Source of the DNA: an uncultured Pleomorphomonas sp.
Lineage (GTDB): Bacteria > Pseudomonadota > Alphaproteobacteria > Rhizobiales > Pleomorphomonadaceae
NCBI GenBank assembly: GCA_937868725.1
Contig: CALMMQ010000003.1
Location: 1-64,000 of the forward strand
Length of the DNA stretch: 64,000 bases
Direction: 5' to 3'
Part shown: positions 1-8,155 of the stretch, in pieces
Layout of the letters: the number at the start of each line of letters is the position of its first letter
Numbering within the stretch: the stretch's first letter is position 1
The notes under the pieces: model-generated
The model's database searches: none
The model's input: the letters and a program-made list of their open reading frames with translations, nothing else
What the model was told of the DNA's origin: nothing
Translations under genes and position numbers: made by a program

Positions 1-44
1 ACGTCGACGGCGGCATTCTCGCTTCCATCGGCAAGCAGCCCTGA
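1..44 (+). CDS. 3' end of a truncated upstream gene, possibly a short-chain dehydrogenase
   Basis: An open frame enters from the left edge and ends at TGA 42-44. The last residues read VDGGILASIGKQP. A VDGG motif a few residues before the C-terminus is common in short-chain dehydrogenases/reductases of the 3-oxoacyl-ACP reductase type. That identification is inference from 13 residues only. The next gene lies on the opposite strand, so the two are convergent. Confidence 0.35.
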   Translation, partial: VDGGILASIGKQP

Positions 45-113
45 CGGACGGGCGCCGCCAGCGACAGGCGCGTCGGGCAACCGCTCGGCGCGCCTTGCCG
101 TTTCTGCCGTTGC

Positions 114-1739
114 CTACGATTCCTTGGGCGCCTTCATGCCGGTGGCCATGCGCTCGGCGGCACCCCGCAGGGTCATCCGCACCTGGCTGACGCCATCGTT
201 GAGCGCGACATCGCCGAGCTGGGCCCCGATGCGCTTGCAGGCAACGCGCAGCGCCGCCAGCACCAGGTTGGCATCCACCGAGCACGGCCGCTGCGTGCCG
301 GCACCGCCCGGCCGCGCGACCACTTCGAGCCCCACCGTCTCGAAGTTGATGCCGCGTAGGTCGAACGTCAGGTCCACCGGCGTCACGCCACAGCGGGCCG
401 TGGCCGCCAACATCGACAGCCGGACGACGCTGCGCAGGTCGTCCTGGGCGCCGGCTACTTGCGGCCCCTCGTCGGAACTTTCGGCGTGGGCGACAAGACC
501 GATCTGCAACGCCGGCTCCAGCCATTCGCGGGCGAACGGCGCCGCGTCGATGTGCACTTCTTCCGCCTTGCCACTGCCGAGCAGCGTCAGGCAGCTTTCC
601 AGCATCAGCTTGAGTTCGAGTTCCTTGAGCCCGGCCATCCGGACCTGCGCCTGCAGATCGCGCGCGATGCCCTCCGCCCCAAGCCGGGCTTCCTGCAGCG
701 GCGTGACGTCGGCCATCAGCCCCACGGTGTAGGCCGACCGGGTATCCTTGCCGACCACCAGACTGCCGAGCATGGCGTAGCGGCCGGGCTGACCGTTGCC
801 GACCTCGATCAGCCGCAGGTCCTTGTGGCTGTCGATCTCGAACTTCAGGTTATTGCGCGACTGCGCCTCGACGTCGCGCACCACCAGCGGCGACGTGCCG
901 AACGAATGGATGACGTCGCGGCCGAACAACGTCGTCGAGGCCGGATTGGCGAAGATCGGCGTGCCCTCCGCCGTCATCTGGACGATGGCAAACGGCGACG
1001 TCTCCAGAATGGCCTCGGCCACCAGCACCTTGGTGCGCCAGATGTCGGCCAGCGTCGAGCGCAGGAAATCGAGGGAGTGATTGAGAGCCCCGATCTCCGA
1101 CCCGCCGGACTTGAGACGCACCGCCTCCTCGATCATGGCCGGATCGTTAACGATCTGGCGGGCGGCCCGGGCCAGCCGGCGCGCCGGCAGACTGACCCAG
1201 AACAGTGTGAACAGCGTCGCCGCCAGCGCCCCCGCCAGACCGGCGGCCAGCGAAATCAGCACGGCACGCAGCTCGCCGATGGCTTCAAGCTCCGGCAGTT
1301 CGTCGAAGGCGGCACGCACGACGATGAAGAACGGCGTGTGGCTGTGCTCGGGCGGATAGTAGAACTCGATGCGGTTGGCGTCGCGCGTCAGGAAAATCTG
1401 CCGGCCCGTCTGCATCACCGCCTGGAAGTCGGTCAGTGGCCGTTCGCCGAACACCTGCAGGGCATGGCCGCTTTCATCGAACAGCGCACCGCCCTTGATC
1501 GCCTCGATGACGACAAGACGTTCGGCGACGCGGGCGATCTCTTCGGCCTTGGTCTGAAAGCGCGGATCGATGGCCGCCTGCAGCACCATCTCGACTTCGG
1601 CATAGCGCCGTTCCTCGAACCGGCGAACGTCGTCGCGGCGATTGACCACGATGGCGGCGTAGGTGGCCAGCGACACGGCCAGGGCCGAAATGGCTGCCGC
1701 CTTGATGACAATCGACTTGTGCCAGCTGAAACGCGACAA
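114..1739 (-). CDS. Membrane HAMP/PAS-domain protein without a kinase core
   Basis: A sensor-like membrane protein of about 541 residues. From the chosen start, a first membrane segment lies at about residues 10-32. An extracytoplasmic loop of about 120 residues follows, then a second membrane segment near 155-180 and a HAMP-like stretch. A PAS-like domain follows (TSPFAIVQMTAEG, then NPASTTLFGRD). The C-terminal 150 residues contain no recognisable H-box, N-box or G-box, so it does not look like an active histidine kinase. The open frame extends to a TTG at 1790. I prefer the TTG at 1739 because GGGAAGG sits 9 nt upstream and the membrane segment then begins at once. It lies 110 nt downstream of the TadE-like genes on the same strand, which suggests, without proof, a role in pilus control. 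Confidence 0.6.
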   Translation of the reverse strand: MSRFSWHKSIVIKAAAISALAVSLATYAAIVVNRRDDVRRFEERRYAEVEMVLQAAIDPRFQTKAEEIARVAERLVVIEAIKGGALFDESGHALQVFGERPLTDFQAVMQTGRQIFLTRDANRIEFYYPPEHSHTPFFIVVRAAFDELPELEAIGELRAVLISLAAGLAGALAATLFTLFWVSLPARRLARAARQIVNDPAMIEEAVRLKSGGSEIGALNHSLDFLRSTLADIWRTKVLVAEAILETSPFAIVQMTAEGTPIFANPASTTLFGRDVIHSFGTSPLVVRDVEAQSRNNLKFEIDSHKDLRLIEVGNGQPGRYAMLGSLVVGKDTRSAYTVGLMADVTPLQEARLGAEGIARDLQAQVRMAGLKELELKLMLESCLTLLGSGKAEEVHIDAAPFAREWLEPALQIGLVAHAESSDEGPQVAGAQDDLRSVVRLSMLAATARCGVTPVDLTFDLRGINFETVGLEVVARPGGAGTQRPCSVDANLVLAALRVACKRIGAQLGDVALNDGVSQVRMTLRGAAERMATGMKAPKES

Positions 1740-1849
1740 GCCCGCGGACCTTCCCACCCTGTGGCGGCATCCGGTTGGCCCGGTCCGCAACGTATCGTCA
1801 AACTAGTCTCGTTGTCTTTCTTTCGCGTTAAGATGACGAGACGCTGTTG

Positions 1850-2446
1850 TTAACCCGACCGGGGTTTCATGTAGAAAATATGGTTCAAATTGTAGATGTC
1901 ATGTCCGGTCAATGACATGAGTACCGACGAAACGGGCGAAGTATACGTGTACTGCACCCGACCGATGATTGCTTGACCACTGGTTGCAACGGAAGTGGGA
2001 ACCGTCAGCGGCGAAATTGCGCCAACATTGGCACAAACATCGTTGCGCGTCGTACATTTGACCACCGTCTGCCTGGTCGGGCTGTCGATGGTGACGACCA
2101 GCAGCAGCAGCTTGGCTGTCGTGGTCGGATAGGGCTCGAAGATCGCCGTCACCGCGTCGAAGATGGCAGTGACCTCGGCGGCGTAGACGGCGTCGGTACC
2201 GGCCAGCAGCGTCGGCGCGTCCTGGGCCAGCAGGTCGACCAGCGTCGAGGCGGCCCGGCTGGTCTTGCGGTCGAGCGCCATCGCCGTGGTCAGTTCGATG
2301 CATCCGGCATAAAGCAGCAGCAGCACCGGCAGCAGCAGCGCGAATTCCACGGCAGCCAGCCCCTCGGCGGCCCGACCGAAGGCTCGGAGGCGGGTCATGA
2401 CACGGCCGCATCGGCCCCGCGCCCCGATCATCGCTTCGCCCCTCAT
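1850..2446 (-). CDS. TadE/TadG-like pilus assembly protein (pseudopilin)
   Basis: A 198-residue TadE/TadG-family protein. The N-terminus carries the prepilin-like signature: a short basic leader, a Gly-Leu-Ala-Ala-Val-Glu-Phe motif (AAEGLAAVEFALLLPVLLLL) and one hydrophobic helix, followed by a periplasmic domain. These minor pilins are processed by the TadV/CpaA peptidase and help assemble Flp pili. The ATG overlaps the stop of the preceding TadE-like gene by 4 nt, so the two should be translationally coupled. Two cysteines (in CTTRNDVCANV) could form a disulfide outside the membrane. Family assignment is solid. Whether it is the functional TadE, TadF or TadG is not decided. Confidence 0.8.
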   Translation of the reverse strand: MRGEAMIGARGRCGRVMTRLRAFGRAAEGLAAVEFALLLPVLLLLYAGCIELTTAMALDRKTSRAASTLVDLLAQDAPTLLAGTDAVYAAEVTAIFDAVTAIFEPYPTTTAKLLLLVVTIDSPTRQTVVKCTTRNDVCANVGAISPLTVPTSVATSGQAIIGRVQYTYTSPVSSVLMSLTGHDIYNLNHIFYMKPRSG

Positions 2447-2994
2447 GGGAAATACTCGGTTCTGAACGCCTGCACCGAGCTCAACAGCACTTCGCCCGCC
2501 GCCGTCCGCACGCCCGGGTGCGGCAGCAGCGCGAAGAACACCGGCCAGCTATAGAAGGCGCGGACGACGATGATGAGCTTCTGCTTCGGCGCCCCGGCGG
2601 TAAACGGCTCGGCGACGACGTTGCCGTCCGCATCGACGGGGCTGGTGGCCTGGTAGTCGGCAAACGCCGAATAGGTCTGGACATCGATGTGCAAATGGCT
2701 CTGGCAATCGACGAGGGCCACCATGTTGGCGCAGATTCTGGCCTTGAACGTATCGCCGGTCATGCCGGCGTGATAGGCCTCGCCGGTGCGGATCAGCCGT
2801 GCCGCCTGGCTGGTCGCCGTATCGAGGATTTCGGCGACGAAGAACTGCAACGCCACTTCGATGATGGCGAAGACCAGCAGAAAGAACGGAATGGCCAGAA
2901 TGCCGAACTCGACGGCGGCGCTGCCCCGTCGATCGTCGATGAAGCACCGTCCCCACCAAACCCTGGCCCGGCCTTCGCCGCACGCGGCCGCCAT
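2443..2994 (-). CDS. TadE-like pilus assembly protein (pseudopilin)
   Basis: A 183-residue TadE-family minor pilin. After a basic leader it has GSAAVEFGILAIPFFLLVFA, the typical cleavage motif with conserved Glu followed by one membrane helix, then a periplasmic domain of about 130 residues. The open frame reaches a TTG at 3000. The ATG at 2994 is preferred because GGGGGAG lies 6 nt upstream. It is the first of two coupled TadE-like genes, with a 4-nt overlap to the next. Both are transcribed away from the main cpa operon, and this arm lies 1.1 kb from the pilin gene. Confidence 0.8.
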   Translation of the reverse strand: MAAACGEGRARVWWGRCFIDDRRGSAAVEFGILAIPFFLLVFAIIEVALQFFVAEILDTATSQAARLIRTGEAYHAGMTGDTFKARICANMVALVDCQSHLHIDVQTYSAFADYQATSPVDADGNVVAEPFTAGAPKQKLIIVVRAFYSWPVFFALLPHPGVRTAAGEVLLSSVQAFRTEYFP

Positions 2995-3141
2995 GCCCAA
3001 CTCCCCCTGACGTCGGCTGATGTCCGCTTCAGTCTACGGGGAACAATCGTTACCGGATTGCCTACGTCCTCGGCCGAAGCGGCAGGGGACGAACGCAAGG
3101 GTAAACCGCCGATAAGGGTCTCGGCTAAAAATGTAAGGTCT

Positions 3142-3669
3142 TCAGTGGGCCGGCACCGACGTCGGCGTGTCCGAGCCGCCGGTGGTACCCGTTGGCTGCG
3201 TCGCCGCGCCCCGGCCGGAGCCGGCGCCGTCGTGCACCGACACCTGGCCGATGACGCCGGAGAAGTAGGCCTGTTGGTCGCCGGGAACCGCCGTCGGCTG
3301 GCAATCGGGCAGACAGGAATAGGAGAAGCGGTCCTTGCCTTTGAACACCGTCACCAGCTTGTCGGTCGGCGCACCGACGTGCAGCTGGCTTTCCGAGATG
3401 GTCTCGCCCTCGCTGTCGAGCACGATCAGGTTGGTCTGGCCGTAGGTATGGCCGGTGATGATCAGCGTCTGCGCATCCTGCAGCGTCGCGTCGGCGATCG
3501 AGGGATTGCCGATGATGATCGTGCCCGCCGGAGCGGCCAGGCGGAAGACGGTGGCGTGATCGATCTCCACGGAGACGACGTCGTTTTCGGCGGCTTGAGC
3601 GTTGCCGGCAGCCAGAACGAACAGGATGCCTCCCAGAAGCCACGGGAGATTGGGACGGGCGCGCAGCAT
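3142..3669 (-). CDS. Pilus assembly protein with CpaC-type N-domain only
   Basis: A 175-residue secreted protein. A signal peptide (about residues 1-26, ending AGNAQA) is followed by one domain like the N-terminal domain of CpaC/RcpA secretins (T2SS-T3SS_pil_N): a beta-rich stretch with IIIGNPSIADAT and ITGHTYGQTNLIVLD. The matching stretch in the cpaC gene of this window reads LVSNPAIADAV and LIGMTVGEANVFLFG. There is no BON or secretin domain. The C-terminal 50 residues are Gly/Thr-rich and end in a low-complexity tail. The start has GGAG 6 nt upstream. It probably binds or modulates the Tad secretin, by inference from the domain and the neighbourhood. Confidence 0.7.
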   Translation of the reverse strand: MLRARPNLPWLLGGILFVLAAGNAQAAENDVVSVEIDHATVFRLAAPAGTIIIGNPSIADATLQDAQTLIITGHTYGQTNLIVLDSEGETISESQLHVGAPTDKLVTVFKGKDRFSYSCLPDCQPTAVPGDQQAYFSGVIGQVSVHDGAGSGRGAATQPTGTTGGSDTPTSVPAH

Positions 3670-4087
3670 TGACCACTCCGGTAACTCGGTGTTTACGATG
3701 AACTGTGGCCCGTTTTGGTAAAGGAATGGAAAACGTCCTGGCGATTTGCGGCAAACCGGCCATCACAGGCGGAAAATGACCGTTCCGAGCCCGACCTCCA
3801 GCGGCCGGCGGCCGGCGGTCATTAAGCGTCTCTCTGGCCGTTTCAGGCCACCCCCGGACAAGGCCGCCAACAACACAGCAACTTACATGATTAATAAAGA
3901 ACTACCTGGACACAGGTTCAGTTAACTTTAACCAAAGGGCGAATTCCTTCCAATAGCCCGCGTTTCATCGATCGAGTTAACTCCACAGCAATAGGTAGCA
4001 TCTACATTGGTCTTCGGTTCAGACGGGTCAGACACACAGAAAACGACCTCGAACCTGTGCTGTCAAAGAGTGAGTTAGGAGATTAAC
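3670..4087. promoter_or_regulatory. Divergent control region upstream of flp
   Basis: This 418-nt stretch has no gene. It separates the leftward CpaC-N protein gene from the rightward pilin gene. The part from about 3890 to 4087 is clearly more AT-rich than its surroundings. It holds two GTTAAC hexamers (3921-3926 and 3976-3981), half-sites of the type used by CtrA, but no complete TTAA-N7-TTAA site. A Shine-Dalgarno-like TTAGGAG lies just before the flp start. I could not assign a promoter with confidence. Confidence 0.4.
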
Positions 4088-4264
4088 ATGCAGGCTCTCG
4101 TTTCGCGTTTCGTCAAGGACGAATCTGGCGCCACCGCCATCGAATATGGCCTCATCGCGTCGCTGATCGCCGTGGCCATCATCACCGCCGCCACGCTGCT
4201 CGGCTCGCGCATCGGCTACACGTTCAACAACGTCGCCTCCAAGCTGCAGTCGACCAACAGCTGA
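4088..4264 (+). CDS. flp: Flp/Fap-type IVb pilin
   Basis: A 58-residue Flp pilin, the major subunit of the Tad pilus. A short leader (MQALVSRFVKDESG) is followed by the processing motif G-ATAIEYGLIASLIAV, with the conserved Glu-Tyr pair and a single hydrophobic helix, then a short polar tail. This is the standard size and layout of the family. It is cut by the CpaA/TadV prepilin peptidase encoded just downstream. GGAG lies 7 nt before the ATG. It is set apart from the following cpa genes by its own strong terminator, which fits the need for much more pilin than machinery. A 12-nt sequence in its last codons is repeated just after the stop. Confidence 0.93.
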   Translation: MQALVSRFVKDESGATAIEYGLIASLIAVAIITAATLLGSRIGYTFNNVASKLQSTNS

Positions 4265-4276
4265 TGCAGTCGACCA
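4245..4276 (+). repeat. Short tandem duplication across the flp stop codon
   Basis: The 12-mer TGCAGTCGACCA occurs at 4245-4256, inside the pilin C-terminus, and again at 4265-4276, just after the stop. The period is 20 nt. It looks like a local duplication of the 3' end of the gene, with the second copy left untranslated. Confidence 0.7.
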
Positions 4277-4292
4277 GTTGATCTGGTCCTGC

Positions 4293-4319
4293 GTTCATCT
4301 CAGCCTCGTCGAGATGAAC
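4293..4319 (+). other. Perfect stem-loop in the flp 3' UTR
   Basis: GTTCATCTC (4293-4301) pairs perfectly with GAGATGAAC (4311-4319) around a 9-nt loop. It sits between the pilin stop and the terminator. A 3' UTR hairpin here may stabilise the abundant pilin mRNA; that role is inference. Confidence 0.6.
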
Positions 4320-4334
4320 AGCAAAGACACGAAC

Positions 4335-4364
4335 AGGCGGCAGGTTTCCTGCCGCCTTTTTTTT
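4335..4364 (+). terminator. Rho-independent terminator of flp
   Basis: A perfect 10-bp stem (AGGCGGCAGG / CCTGCCGCCT) with a TTT loop is followed by an unbroken run of eight T. It ends the pilin transcript 70-100 nt after the stop. Confidence 0.93.
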
Positions 4365-4450
4365 GACTGTCAGCGCCGACCGGGGCATTGATTCACCTGC
4401 CGGACCGGCATCTTCGCGCCAGCTTGGGATCTGCGACCGTGTATTCGCTC

Positions 4451-4951
4451 ATGCTCTTCATCGCCGTTGCCAGTTTCCCGGTCATCGTCGTGCTCGCGGC
4501 CTGCTACGACCTGATCACCATGACCATCCCCAACCTCATTTCGCTGGCGCTTGTGGCAAGCTTCGCCGTGCTGGCGCTGGTGCTGACACCGGGCTGGGGC
4601 ATCATCGGTTGGCACTTCGCCGTCGGCTTCGGCGTGCTGGTGCTGACGTTCGCGCTGTTCGCCTTCCGCCTGCTCGGCGGCGGCGATGCCAAGCTGGCCG
4701 CCGCCATCGCCCTGTGGATCGGGCCGGCCGACCTCCTGCCGTTTCTGCTCTATACGGCCATCGCCGGTGGCGGTCTGGCCATCGCCATCCTGCTGTTCCG
4801 TACCTTCCCGTTGCCGCTCTTTGCCCTGCGGCAGGACTGGATCGTCCGCCTGCACACCCCCAAGGGCGACATTCCCTACGGCATCGCCCTCGCCGCTGGC
4901 GCCATGCTGGTCTATCCCGACAGCGCCTGGTTTGCCGCGCTGGCGCAATGA
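4451..4951 (+). CDS. cpaA: Prepilin peptidase CpaA/TadV
   Basis: An A24-family aspartic prepilin peptidase of the short CpaA/TadV type, 166 residues from the preferred ATG. It cuts the leader of Flp and of the TadE-like pseudopilins at the inner membrane. The two catalytic aspartates are visible: one in ACYDLITMTIPN near residue 19, the other in the GGGDAKL motif (the GxGD signature). Five or six hydrophobic segments cover the length. The open frame extends back to a TTG at 4388 and a GTG at 4439. The ATG at 4451 fits the family N-terminus best, but no strong ribosome-binding site distinguishes them. It is the first gene of the pilus machinery arm after the flp terminator. Confidence 0.88.
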   Translation: MLFIAVASFPVIVVLAACYDLITMTIPNLISLALVASFAVLALVLTPGWGIIGWHFAVGFGVLVLTFALFAFRLLGGGDAKLAAAIALWIGPADLLPFLLYTAIAGGGLAIAILLFRTFPLPLFALRQDWIVRLHTPKGDIPYGIALAAGAMLVYPDSAWFAALAQ

Positions 4952-5055
4952 CCGGGGCCGTACCCGCCGGGGTTGACGACAAAGGCGCCGCTGGCCGGCC
5001 AATTCCTGCGGAAGTTTGAACGGGCGGCGCGTAACGAGACAGTTTCGTACCAACT

Positions 5056-5071
5056 GTTAACCGTAAATTCA
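5056..5071 (-). promoter_or_regulatory. CtrA-like site upstream of cpaB
   Basis: On the minus strand this reads TGAA-N7-TTAAC, one mismatch from the CtrA consensus TTAA-N7-TTAAC. It lies 77 nt before the cpaB start, in a 196-nt gap. Caulobacter pilus genes are CtrA-controlled, so the position is plausible. A single mismatched site is weak evidence. Confidence 0.35.
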
Positions 5072-5147
5072 GAGCTTGCGCCCTTCACTGCAAGACAGGG
5101 AAGCGGGATCCGATGCCCGTTTTCCATTCGCAGCTAGGGGCCTCGTC

Positions 5148-5930
5148 ATGCGTCCGATCCAATTGGTCATACTTCTGGTGGCACTCGGCGCAGCCGGTGG
5201 AGCCGGTCTGCTGGCCATGAAGATTGGCACCACGCCACCGCCCCAGCCGGTCGCCGCCGCGCCGGTGCCGTCCATCGAGACCGAACAGGTGCTGGTGGCC
5301 GCCAAGGACATCGGCATCGGCGCCTCCATCCTGCCCGACACCGTTGGCTGGAAGGACTGGCCCAAGAGCGGCATGAGCAACGGCTACATCCTGCGCTCGG
5401 CCCAGCCGGACGCGGTGACCGATCTCAAGGGCATGCTGGCGCGCGGTCCCATCATGAGCGGCGAGCCAGTGCGGCTGGCCAAGCTCGTCCGCTCCGACCG
5501 CGGCTTCCTGTCGGCCGTACTGCCCCAGGGCATGCGGGCGGTGGCCGTCCGCGTCAACGCCGCCTCGACGGCCGGCGGCTTCATCCTGCCCGAGGACCGC
5601 GTCGACATCATGCTGGTGCAGGACAAGGAAGGCTCGACCGCCGTGGCCGAGACCATCCTGACCAACGTCCGCATCCTGGCCATCGACCAGAACTTCGAGC
5701 AGAGCGGCGAGCAGAAGGGCGCCATGGTGGCGCAGAACACGGCAACGCTGGAGCTGACGCCCGAGCAGGCCGAGATGATCGTCCAGGCTCAGCAGGTCGG
5801 GTCCATCTCGCTGTCGCTGCGGCCGCTGGTCGAAGCCAACACACCGACCGAAAAGCAGGCCAGACCGACGGGTATCGCCGTGGTCAAGTACGGTGTCGTT
5901 TCGCGCGTCACCGCGCAGCAGGCCAAGTGA
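5148..5930 (+). CDS. cpaB: Flp pilus assembly protein CpaB/RcpC
   Basis: A 260-residue inner-membrane-anchored periplasmic protein of the Tad apparatus. One N-terminal membrane segment (residues about 3-24) is followed by a SAF-like domain (VLVAAKDIGIGASILPDTVG) and a RcpC-type domain (RAVAVRVNAASTAGGFILPEDRVDIML). The length is normal for the family. The ATG is preceded by AGGGG at 8 nt; an upstream in-frame start at 5076 is not needed. It opens the cpaB-cpaC-cpaD-cpaE-cpaF-tadB-tadC run, in which gaps are 44 nt or less apart from the 55-nt gap before cpaE. Confidence 0.92.
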   Translation: MRPIQLVILLVALGAAGGAGLLAMKIGTTPPPQPVAAAPVPSIETEQVLVAAKDIGIGASILPDTVGWKDWPKSGMSNGYILRSAQPDAVTDLKGMLARGPIMSGEPVRLAKLVRSDRGFLSAVLPQGMRAVAVRVNAASTAGGFILPEDRVDIMLVQDKEGSTAVAETILTNVRILAIDQNFEQSGEQKGAMVAQNTATLELTPEQAEMIVQAQQVGSISLSLRPLVEANTPTEKQARPTGIAVVKYGVVSRVTAQQAK

Positions 5931-5974
5931 TGTCGTCCGGACTTGCCTACCCGATTGTCAGGGACACGAAGGTC

Positions 5975-7375
5975 ATGAACCGCAAACTGTCGAGCCTTTT
6001 GGTCTTCCTGTCGCTGCTGGCGGCCGCTGCCGGACTGGCGCTGCCGGCCGTTGCCGCCGACGCCGCCGCCCCCATCCGCTCGGTCGACGACATCCAGGGC
6101 CAGGTCGTCAATCTCGGCCTCAACAAGTCGATGATCGTCGATCTGCCCGAAGACGTCCGCGACGTGCTGGTGTCCAACCCGGCCATCGCCGACGCCGTCG
6201 TGCGCTCGAACCGCAAGGTCTACCTGATCGGCATGACCGTCGGCGAAGCCAACGTCTTCCTGTTCGGCGCCGGCAACCGCCAGATCGCCCATTTCGAACT
6301 GGTGGTCGGCCGCGATACCGTCGGCCTCGAGAACACCATCGCCAGCGTCATTCCCAACTCCAAGGTTCACGCCCAGTCGCTGGGTGATTCGATCGTGCTA
6401 TCGGGCACGGTGACCTCGGCCGAAGGCGCCAGCCTGGCCGCCGACATCGCCGGCAAGTTCATCGGAACGCCGGACAAGGTGGTCAACACCATTACCATCT
6501 CCGGCTCCGACCAGGTCAACCTGCGTGTCGTCATCGCCGAGGTCGAGAAGAACACCACCAAGCAGCTCGGCATCGATCTCGCCGCCGCCGCCGGCAACGT
6601 CGCCATGGCGTCGATTCCCTCGACGACCATGACCTACAACCTGGCCGGCCTGTCGAGCGACGCCACCAAGCTGTTCGGCGTCGCCGACAACACCTCGACC
6701 GGCGGCATCGCCTACAGGGGCTCCAATTTCGAGGGCATGATCAACGCTCTCAAGAACGAGGGCGTGCTGCGCTCGCTGGCCGAGCCGAACCTGACGGCCA
6801 TCTCCGGTCAGGCCGCCAAGTTCGTCGTCGGTGGCGAAATCCCCTACTGGACCACCAACAGCGACGGCACCACGGTCAACTTCAAGGAATACGGCATCCA
6901 GCTGGCCTTCACGCCGGTGGTGCTGTCGTCCGGGCGCATCAACCTCAAGATCAACACCATCATCAGCGACATCGATTCGACGCACTCGACGACGTCGGTG
7001 CTGGCGCTGACCAAGCGATCGGCCGAGACCACCGTCGAGCTGCCGTCGGGCGGCGCCATCGCCCTCGGCGGCCTGCTCAAGGACAACACCAACAAGTCCG
7101 TCTCCGGCCTGCCCGGCCTGTCGGATGTGCCGATCCTCGGCACGCTGTTCCGCAGCCAGGCCTACAAGCGCCAGCAGACGGAACTGGTGATCTTCGTGAC
7201 GCCCTATCTCGTCAAGCCGGTCGCCACGGCGCAGTTGCAGCGACCTGACCAGAACCTCAACATGCAGCAGGACGCGCAGTCGTATTTCCTCAGCCAGATC
7301 AACAAGATCTACAATGCCAACGGTGTCGGGGCCAAGGGAAGCTACCAAGGCCGCTACGGGTTCTCCTACGAATGA
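5975..7375 (+). CDS. cpaC: Tad pilus outer-membrane secretin CpaC/RcpA
   Basis: A 466-residue secretin forming the outer-membrane channel of the Tad pilus. A signal peptide (about 1-30, ending AVAADA) is followed by the pilus secretin N-domain (VLVSNPAIADAVVRSN), a BON-like domain (SLGDSIVLSGTVTSAEGA) and the C-terminal secretin core with the conserved end VPILGTLFRSQAY...ELVIFVTPYLV. The reading frame also allows GTG 5927 or ATG 5930, overlapping the cpaB stop. The ATG at 5975 gives a clean signal peptide and is preferred. Immediate linkage to cpaB and cpaD supports the assignment. Confidence 0.93.
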   Translation: MNRKLSSLLVFLSLLAAAAGLALPAVAADAAAPIRSVDDIQGQVVNLGLNKSMIVDLPEDVRDVLVSNPAIADAVVRSNRKVYLIGMTVGEANVFLFGAGNRQIAHFELVVGRDTVGLENTIASVIPNSKVHAQSLGDSIVLSGTVTSAEGASLAADIAGKFIGTPDKVVNTITISGSDQVNLRVVIAEVEKNTTKQLGIDLAAAAGNVAMASIPSTTMTYNLAGLSSDATKLFGVADNTSTGGIAYRGSNFEGMINALKNEGVLRSLAEPNLTAISGQAAKFVVGGEIPYWTTNSDGTTVNFKEYGIQLAFTPVVLSSGRINLKINTIISDIDSTHSTTSVLALTKRSAETTVELPSGGAIALGGLLKDNTNKSVSGLPGLSDVPILGTLFRSQAYKRQQTELVIFVTPYLVKPVATAQLQRPDQNLNMQQDAQSYFLSQINKIYNANGVGAKGSYQGRYGFSYE

Positions 7376-7395
7376 GGGGCCAGGGGAGTGAGGTC

Positions 7396-8100
7396 ATGAA
7401 GACGATAGTCCCAACAGCGGCAACGACGCGCCAAGGCGCCGGCATCGTGCTGGCGCTCGTCGTCGCTGGCCTCGTCGGTGCCTGCGACATGCACAACGCC
7501 CGCATCTCCGACGGTCTGCCCAGCGACGGCTACCGCAGCCGCTACCCGATCACCGTCCAGGAAGCGCCCGAAGTGCTCGACCTGCCCGTCGGTTCCGGCT
7601 CGGCCGGCTTGCCGCCGGACCTCAGGGCCGTGGTGCGCTCGTTCGGCGGCGACGCCGCCCGCAACGCCACCAGCGGCGTCGCCGTCATGGTGCCGCAGGG
7701 CTCGGCCAACGAGGCGACCGCCAGCTATCTCGCCCGCGACATCGCCCGCACGCTGAAGTCCTCTGGCCTCGCCGCCGCGCTGGTCGAAGAGCGGCGCTAT
7801 CACGTCGCCGACGCCAGTGCCAACGCGCCGATCCGGCTGACCTTCAACCGCATCAAGGCCGTGAGCCCGCCGTGCGGCCAGTGGACGGAGAACATCATCG
7901 CCGACGACAACAAGGGTGGCGACGGCGCCGAGTTCGGCTGCTCGACCCAGGCCAACCTGGCCGCCATGGTCGAAAATCCCAACGATCTCATCATCCCGCG
8001 CGCCGCTACACCTATTCCGGCCTGGCAGCGCTGGAAGGCCATGCAGACCTTCGGTGCCGGCTCGTCTGGCGGCAGTTCCACCAGTTCGTCGGCCAACTGA
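7396..8100 (+). CDS. cpaD: Pilus assembly lipoprotein CpaD
   Basis: A 234-residue CpaD-family protein of the Tad apparatus, thought to assist secretin placement. The N-terminus is a lipoprotein signal with lipobox LVGAC, so the mature protein should be lipidated at Cys and sit on the outer membrane. The CpaD domain follows, with a Cys pair in the second half (SPPCGQW and EFGCSTQ) and the family motif NLAAMVENPNDLI near the C-terminus. The tail is Gly/Ser-rich. The ATG at 7396 has a strong purine-rich site (GGGGAGTGAGG) just upstream, which decides it over the earlier frame start. Confidence 0.9.
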   Translation: MKTIVPTAATTRQGAGIVLALVVAGLVGACDMHNARISDGLPSDGYRSRYPITVQEAPEVLDLPVGSGSAGLPPDLRAVVRSFGGDAARNATSGVAVMVPQGSANEATASYLARDIARTLKSSGLAAALVEERRYHVADASANAPIRLTFNRIKAVSPPCGQWTENIIADDNKGGDGAEFGCSTQANLAAMVENPNDLIIPRAATPIPAWQRWKAMQTFGAGSSGGSSTSSSAN

Positions 8101-8155
8101 GCGGCGCGCCGCGCCGACGTCAGGGCATAACCGAGCTATCAGGGTTGAGGACAAG

